In this document: positions 62,161-64,000 of the stretch, one piece after another
How the letters are laid out: each line of letters starts with the position of its first letter
How positions within the stretch are numbered: the stretch's first letter is position 1
Source: Lysobacter sp. BMK333-48F3
GTDB taxonomy: Bacteria; Pseudomonadota; Gammaproteobacteria; Xanthomonadales; Xanthomonadaceae
Assembly (NCBI RefSeq): GCF_019733395.1
Contig: NZ_JAIHOO010000001.1
Span: forward strand, 620,001-684,000
DNA: 64,000 bases
Direction: 5' to 3'
The notes under the pieces: model-generated
Told to the model about the DNA's origin: nothing
The model's database searches: none
Seen by the model: only the letters and a program-made list of their open reading frames with translations
Program-made: the position numbers and the translations under genes

Positions 62161-63345
62161 ATGGGAAAGAACGACAAGAACAATGTGATCGAACAGGTCG
62201 AGCGGGAATTCGTGACGCCGGAACACCGCGCCGCGATCGAAGAAGCCTCGCGCAAGGGAAATTTCGCCGTCAGCTTCAGGGCGGCGGGCGCGGCGACTCT
62301 GGCCGCGCTGGAGCAAGGGGCTGCGGCGAAAGGACACGACATCCTCGAGAAGACCATCAAGTCGTCCTCGATCGCCAAGGCTTATCCGGAGAACTCGGCG
62401 GACATGCTGCAGAAAGTCCGCGATGCCGGCATCGAGGGCTATGTCGGCCACTGGGATAAGACCAGCGGGGAACTCAAGGGCATCTACCTCAGCAGCGGCC
62501 ATGGGCTGGGCGAACAGGTGCAGGGCAAGATCTACCCGCTCGACATGAACCGACTGGACGAGTCGCTGTCCGCGCTCAAGGCGCAGCCGGACTGGAAGGC
62601 GTTGCCGTTCACCGGCGACTACGACATGCACGACATGCTGACCTTCCGCGGCGCGGGCCGGCCGCATACGCCGCTGGTCGGGTCCAAGGAAGAAAAGCAG
62701 ATCATCGACAAGATCAACGAGGAAGTGGCCAAGGTCGATGGCAGGCGCCCGTTCGGCGATACCGAGCACAACGTGATCCGCCACGGCCCGCAGGTCAATT
62801 TCCCCAGCTACATGATCGACCACGAAGCCTCGGTGGTGAAGAAGGACGGCGGATTCGTCGGCGCCGTCGCCAAGCCGGGCGAATTTCCGGTCGCGTTCGT
62901 CAACCGCGGCAACTGGGCGGTGCTCAACAACGCCCAGGAATTGTCCGAGTACTACACCAAATCCGGCGCGGTGCTGAAGGAAACCTGGAAGCCGGACGGG
63001 GTCAGGTCGTTCGCCGATGCGGACAAGCCGGGCATGGTGAAGTTCGGATGGAGCAGCGACCTGCCGTCCAAACCGCCGGTCCCCAAGGCTTCGAACCCGG
63101 CCGACGACCTCTCGCAGAGTCTGGATCGCATGCTGTCCGCCGCGCACAGCGGCGATCGCGAAGCGCTGCGCCAGGCGACCCAGCAAGCCGCCGCGGCGAC
63201 CCCGGGCCGCGAGCTGCGCAACGAGGCGGTGGCGACGGTCGACCGGCAGGAGCAGCAGGCGCGCACCCAGCAAGCGCCCGAGCAAGCCGCGCCGCAGCAA
63301 CCCGCCGACCACGCCGCGCCCACGCGTACCGGGCCGCGCATGTGA
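62161..63345 (+). CDS. Edema factor/ExoY-like nucleotidyl cyclase toxin, possible type IV effector
   Basis: A 394-residue protein without a signal peptide. Residues 33-290 fit the anthrax edema factor/ExoY cyclase domain. Arg40, Lys57 and Lys64 have the spacing (17 and 7) I recall for edema factor Arg329, Lys346 and Lys353. The metal-binding pair is Asp153 and Asp155 in FTGDYDMHD. A late segment RHGPQVNFPS (His208, Asn213) matches the conserved HG-N region. The edema factor catalytic His351 position is Leu62, and ExoY also differs there. Residues 320-394 are helical and Gln/Ala-rich (DDLSQSLDRMLSAAHSGDRE, then RQEQQARTQQAPEQAAPQQP), like tails of xanthomonad type IV secretion effectors. Family members need a host cofactor, so target cells are probably eukaryotic. 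AGGAAG precedes the ATG. Confidence 0.75.
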   Translation: MGKNDKNNVIEQVEREFVTPEHRAAIEEASRKGNFAVSFRAAGAATLAALEQGAAAKGHDILEKTIKSSSIAKAYPENSADMLQKVRDAGIEGYVGHWDKTSGELKGIYLSSGHGLGEQVQGKIYPLDMNRLDESLSALKAQPDWKALPFTGDYDMHDMLTFRGAGRPHTPLVGSKEEKQIIDKINEEVAKVDGRRPFGDTEHNVIRHGPQVNFPSYMIDHEASVVKKDGGFVGAVAKPGEFPVAFVNRGNWAVLNNAQELSEYYTKSGAVLKETWKPDGVRSFADADKPGMVKFGWSSDLPSKPPVPKASNPADDLSQSLDRMLSAAHSGDREALRQATQQAAAATPGRELRNEAVATVDRQEQQARTQQAPEQAAPQQPADHAAPTRTGPRM

Positions 63346-63440
63346 GTTGACCCCGACCCGGGCGCCAACGCTGCGCCGCTCCGATCGGGCGGCCAGCGTT
63401 GCGATCGCGTCGCACCGGTTATCCGCTCAAGCGCAAGGCC

Positions 63441-63890
63441 ATGCCGAATCCGATCTCGCCCCGCCTCGCCGCGATCGTCGCCGCCCTGCCCTTGCGACCC
63501 GGCCTGCGGGTGCTCGAAATCGGCTGCGGGCCGGGCGTGGCGGCGCGCGCGGTGCTGGAGCGGATCGGCGACGACGGGCGGGTGCTGGCGATCGACCGTT
63601 CGGCCAAGGCGATCGCCCAGGCGCTGGCCGGATCGGGCGAACGGCTCGCCGGCGGGCGGCTGGAGTTTCGCCGGGTCGCGGTGGAGGACCTGGTCTTGGA
63701 GGACGGCGAGGCGCGCTACGACCTGGCGTTCGCGGTGCGCGTCGGCGCGCTCGACGGGCGCCATCCGCAGGCCTGGGAGGCGGCGTTGGCGCGGATCCGC
63801 GCCGCCCTGACGCCGCGGGGCCGGTTGTTCGTCGACGGCGGAAATCCCTTGCGCGAAATCCGTTTGCCGCGACGGCGCCCTTCGGCTTAG
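63441..63890 (+). CDS. Class I SAM-dependent methyltransferase, short form
   Basis: A 149-residue Rossmann-fold methyltransferase. Motif I is VLEIGCGPGVAARAVL (residues 24-39), with the acidic ribose-binding residue in VLAIDRSAKAI, and motif IV in YDLAFAVRVGAL. It is shorter than usual, and may be a compact family or lack the C-terminal strands. Substrate unknown. ATG at 63441 gives the natural N-terminus. The last 110 bp of the window after it show no gene. Confidence 0.8.
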   Translation: MPNPISPRLAAIVAALPLRPGLRVLEIGCGPGVAARAVLERIGDDGRVLAIDRSAKAIAQALAGSGERLAGGRLEFRRVAVEDLVLEDGEARYDLAFAVRVGALDGRHPQAWEAALARIRAALTPRGRLFVDGGNPLREIRLPRRRPSA

Positions 63891-64000
63891 GCGAGCGCGC
63901 CGGTCGCGCTTGCGCTGGTCCGTCAAGGCCCGTTCCGGCTGACGCGAACGGACTAGGCTCGCGGCACTGCGGCCCAGCCGATCAACGCCGTCCCGATTCG

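Overview
The window is GC-rich (about 70%) DNA from a gammaproteobacterium of the Xanthomonadaceae, most likely a Lysobacter or close relative. The evidence is the split trpE and trpG-trpD loci, a PhoPQ pair with xanthomonad-type neighbours, an hmgA-hppD tyrosine-degradation pair, ExeM-type lamin-tail nucleases, GTAG-type REP sequences, and an effector-like gene with a Gln-rich tail of the kind seen on xanthomonad type IV secretion substrates. This assignment is inferred from gene content; no search was run.

Layout. 0-5.6 kb: trpD (5' end only), trpG and trpE, interrupted by a two-component system; trpG and trpE each follow a 47-codon leader ORF carrying a GWRWW run. 5.6-20.2 kb: housekeeping genes (lipid kinase, rraA, rpe, J-domain protein, purC), small transporters, nhaA, a Ca/Na exchanger, and hmgA-hppD with a divergent MarR regulator and a clear palindromic operator. 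20.3-23.8 kb: POT peptide transporter and tryptophan 2,3-dioxygenase. 23.9-31.3 kb: two tandem 1.2-kb-codon secreted lamin-tail/EEP proteins, one with a complete nuclease active site and one that has lost it. 31.8-35.7 kb: a 2-oxo acid dehydrogenase operon (E1alpha, E1beta, a double-SH3 protein, E2). 36-45.2 kb: secreted M23 peptidase, VOC protein, GGDEF enzyme, MBL hydrolase, trpS, CsbD and entericidin stress genes, arginase. 45.5-51.1 kb: tRNA-Thr, then an operon-like run fak fusion-plsY-birA-coaX with a SPOR gene after it. 51.2-57.5 kb: MtfA-like peptidase, phoPQ, a frameshifted amidinotransferase-family gene, dusA.

Accessory region. From the 5' end of dusA (about 57.45 kb) to about 61.44 kb the base composition drops visibly. 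This stretch holds a decayed tyrosine-recombinase gene, an AlbA_2 (Schlafen-like) protein, a Gln-rich fragment, and a two-gene unit encoding an exported protein and a secreted metzincin-type zinc protease. It looks like the remnant of an island inserted at dusA. Beyond it, a 394-residue protein carries the key residues of the edema factor/ExoY nucleotidyl cyclase toxins and ends in a Gln/Ala-rich tail.

Repeats. Two copies of a roughly 430-530 bp composite intergenic element (CCGTTG microsatellite, conserved core with a perfect 12-bp hairpin, then GTAG REP units) lie between convergent gene pairs at 12.4 and 20.3 kb. Other REP pairs, a 27-bp minisatellite at the end of phoP and a 22-bp perfect inverted repeat after rraA are noted. 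Tryptophan metabolism recurs across the window (trpD, trpG, trpE, the TDO gene, trpS).
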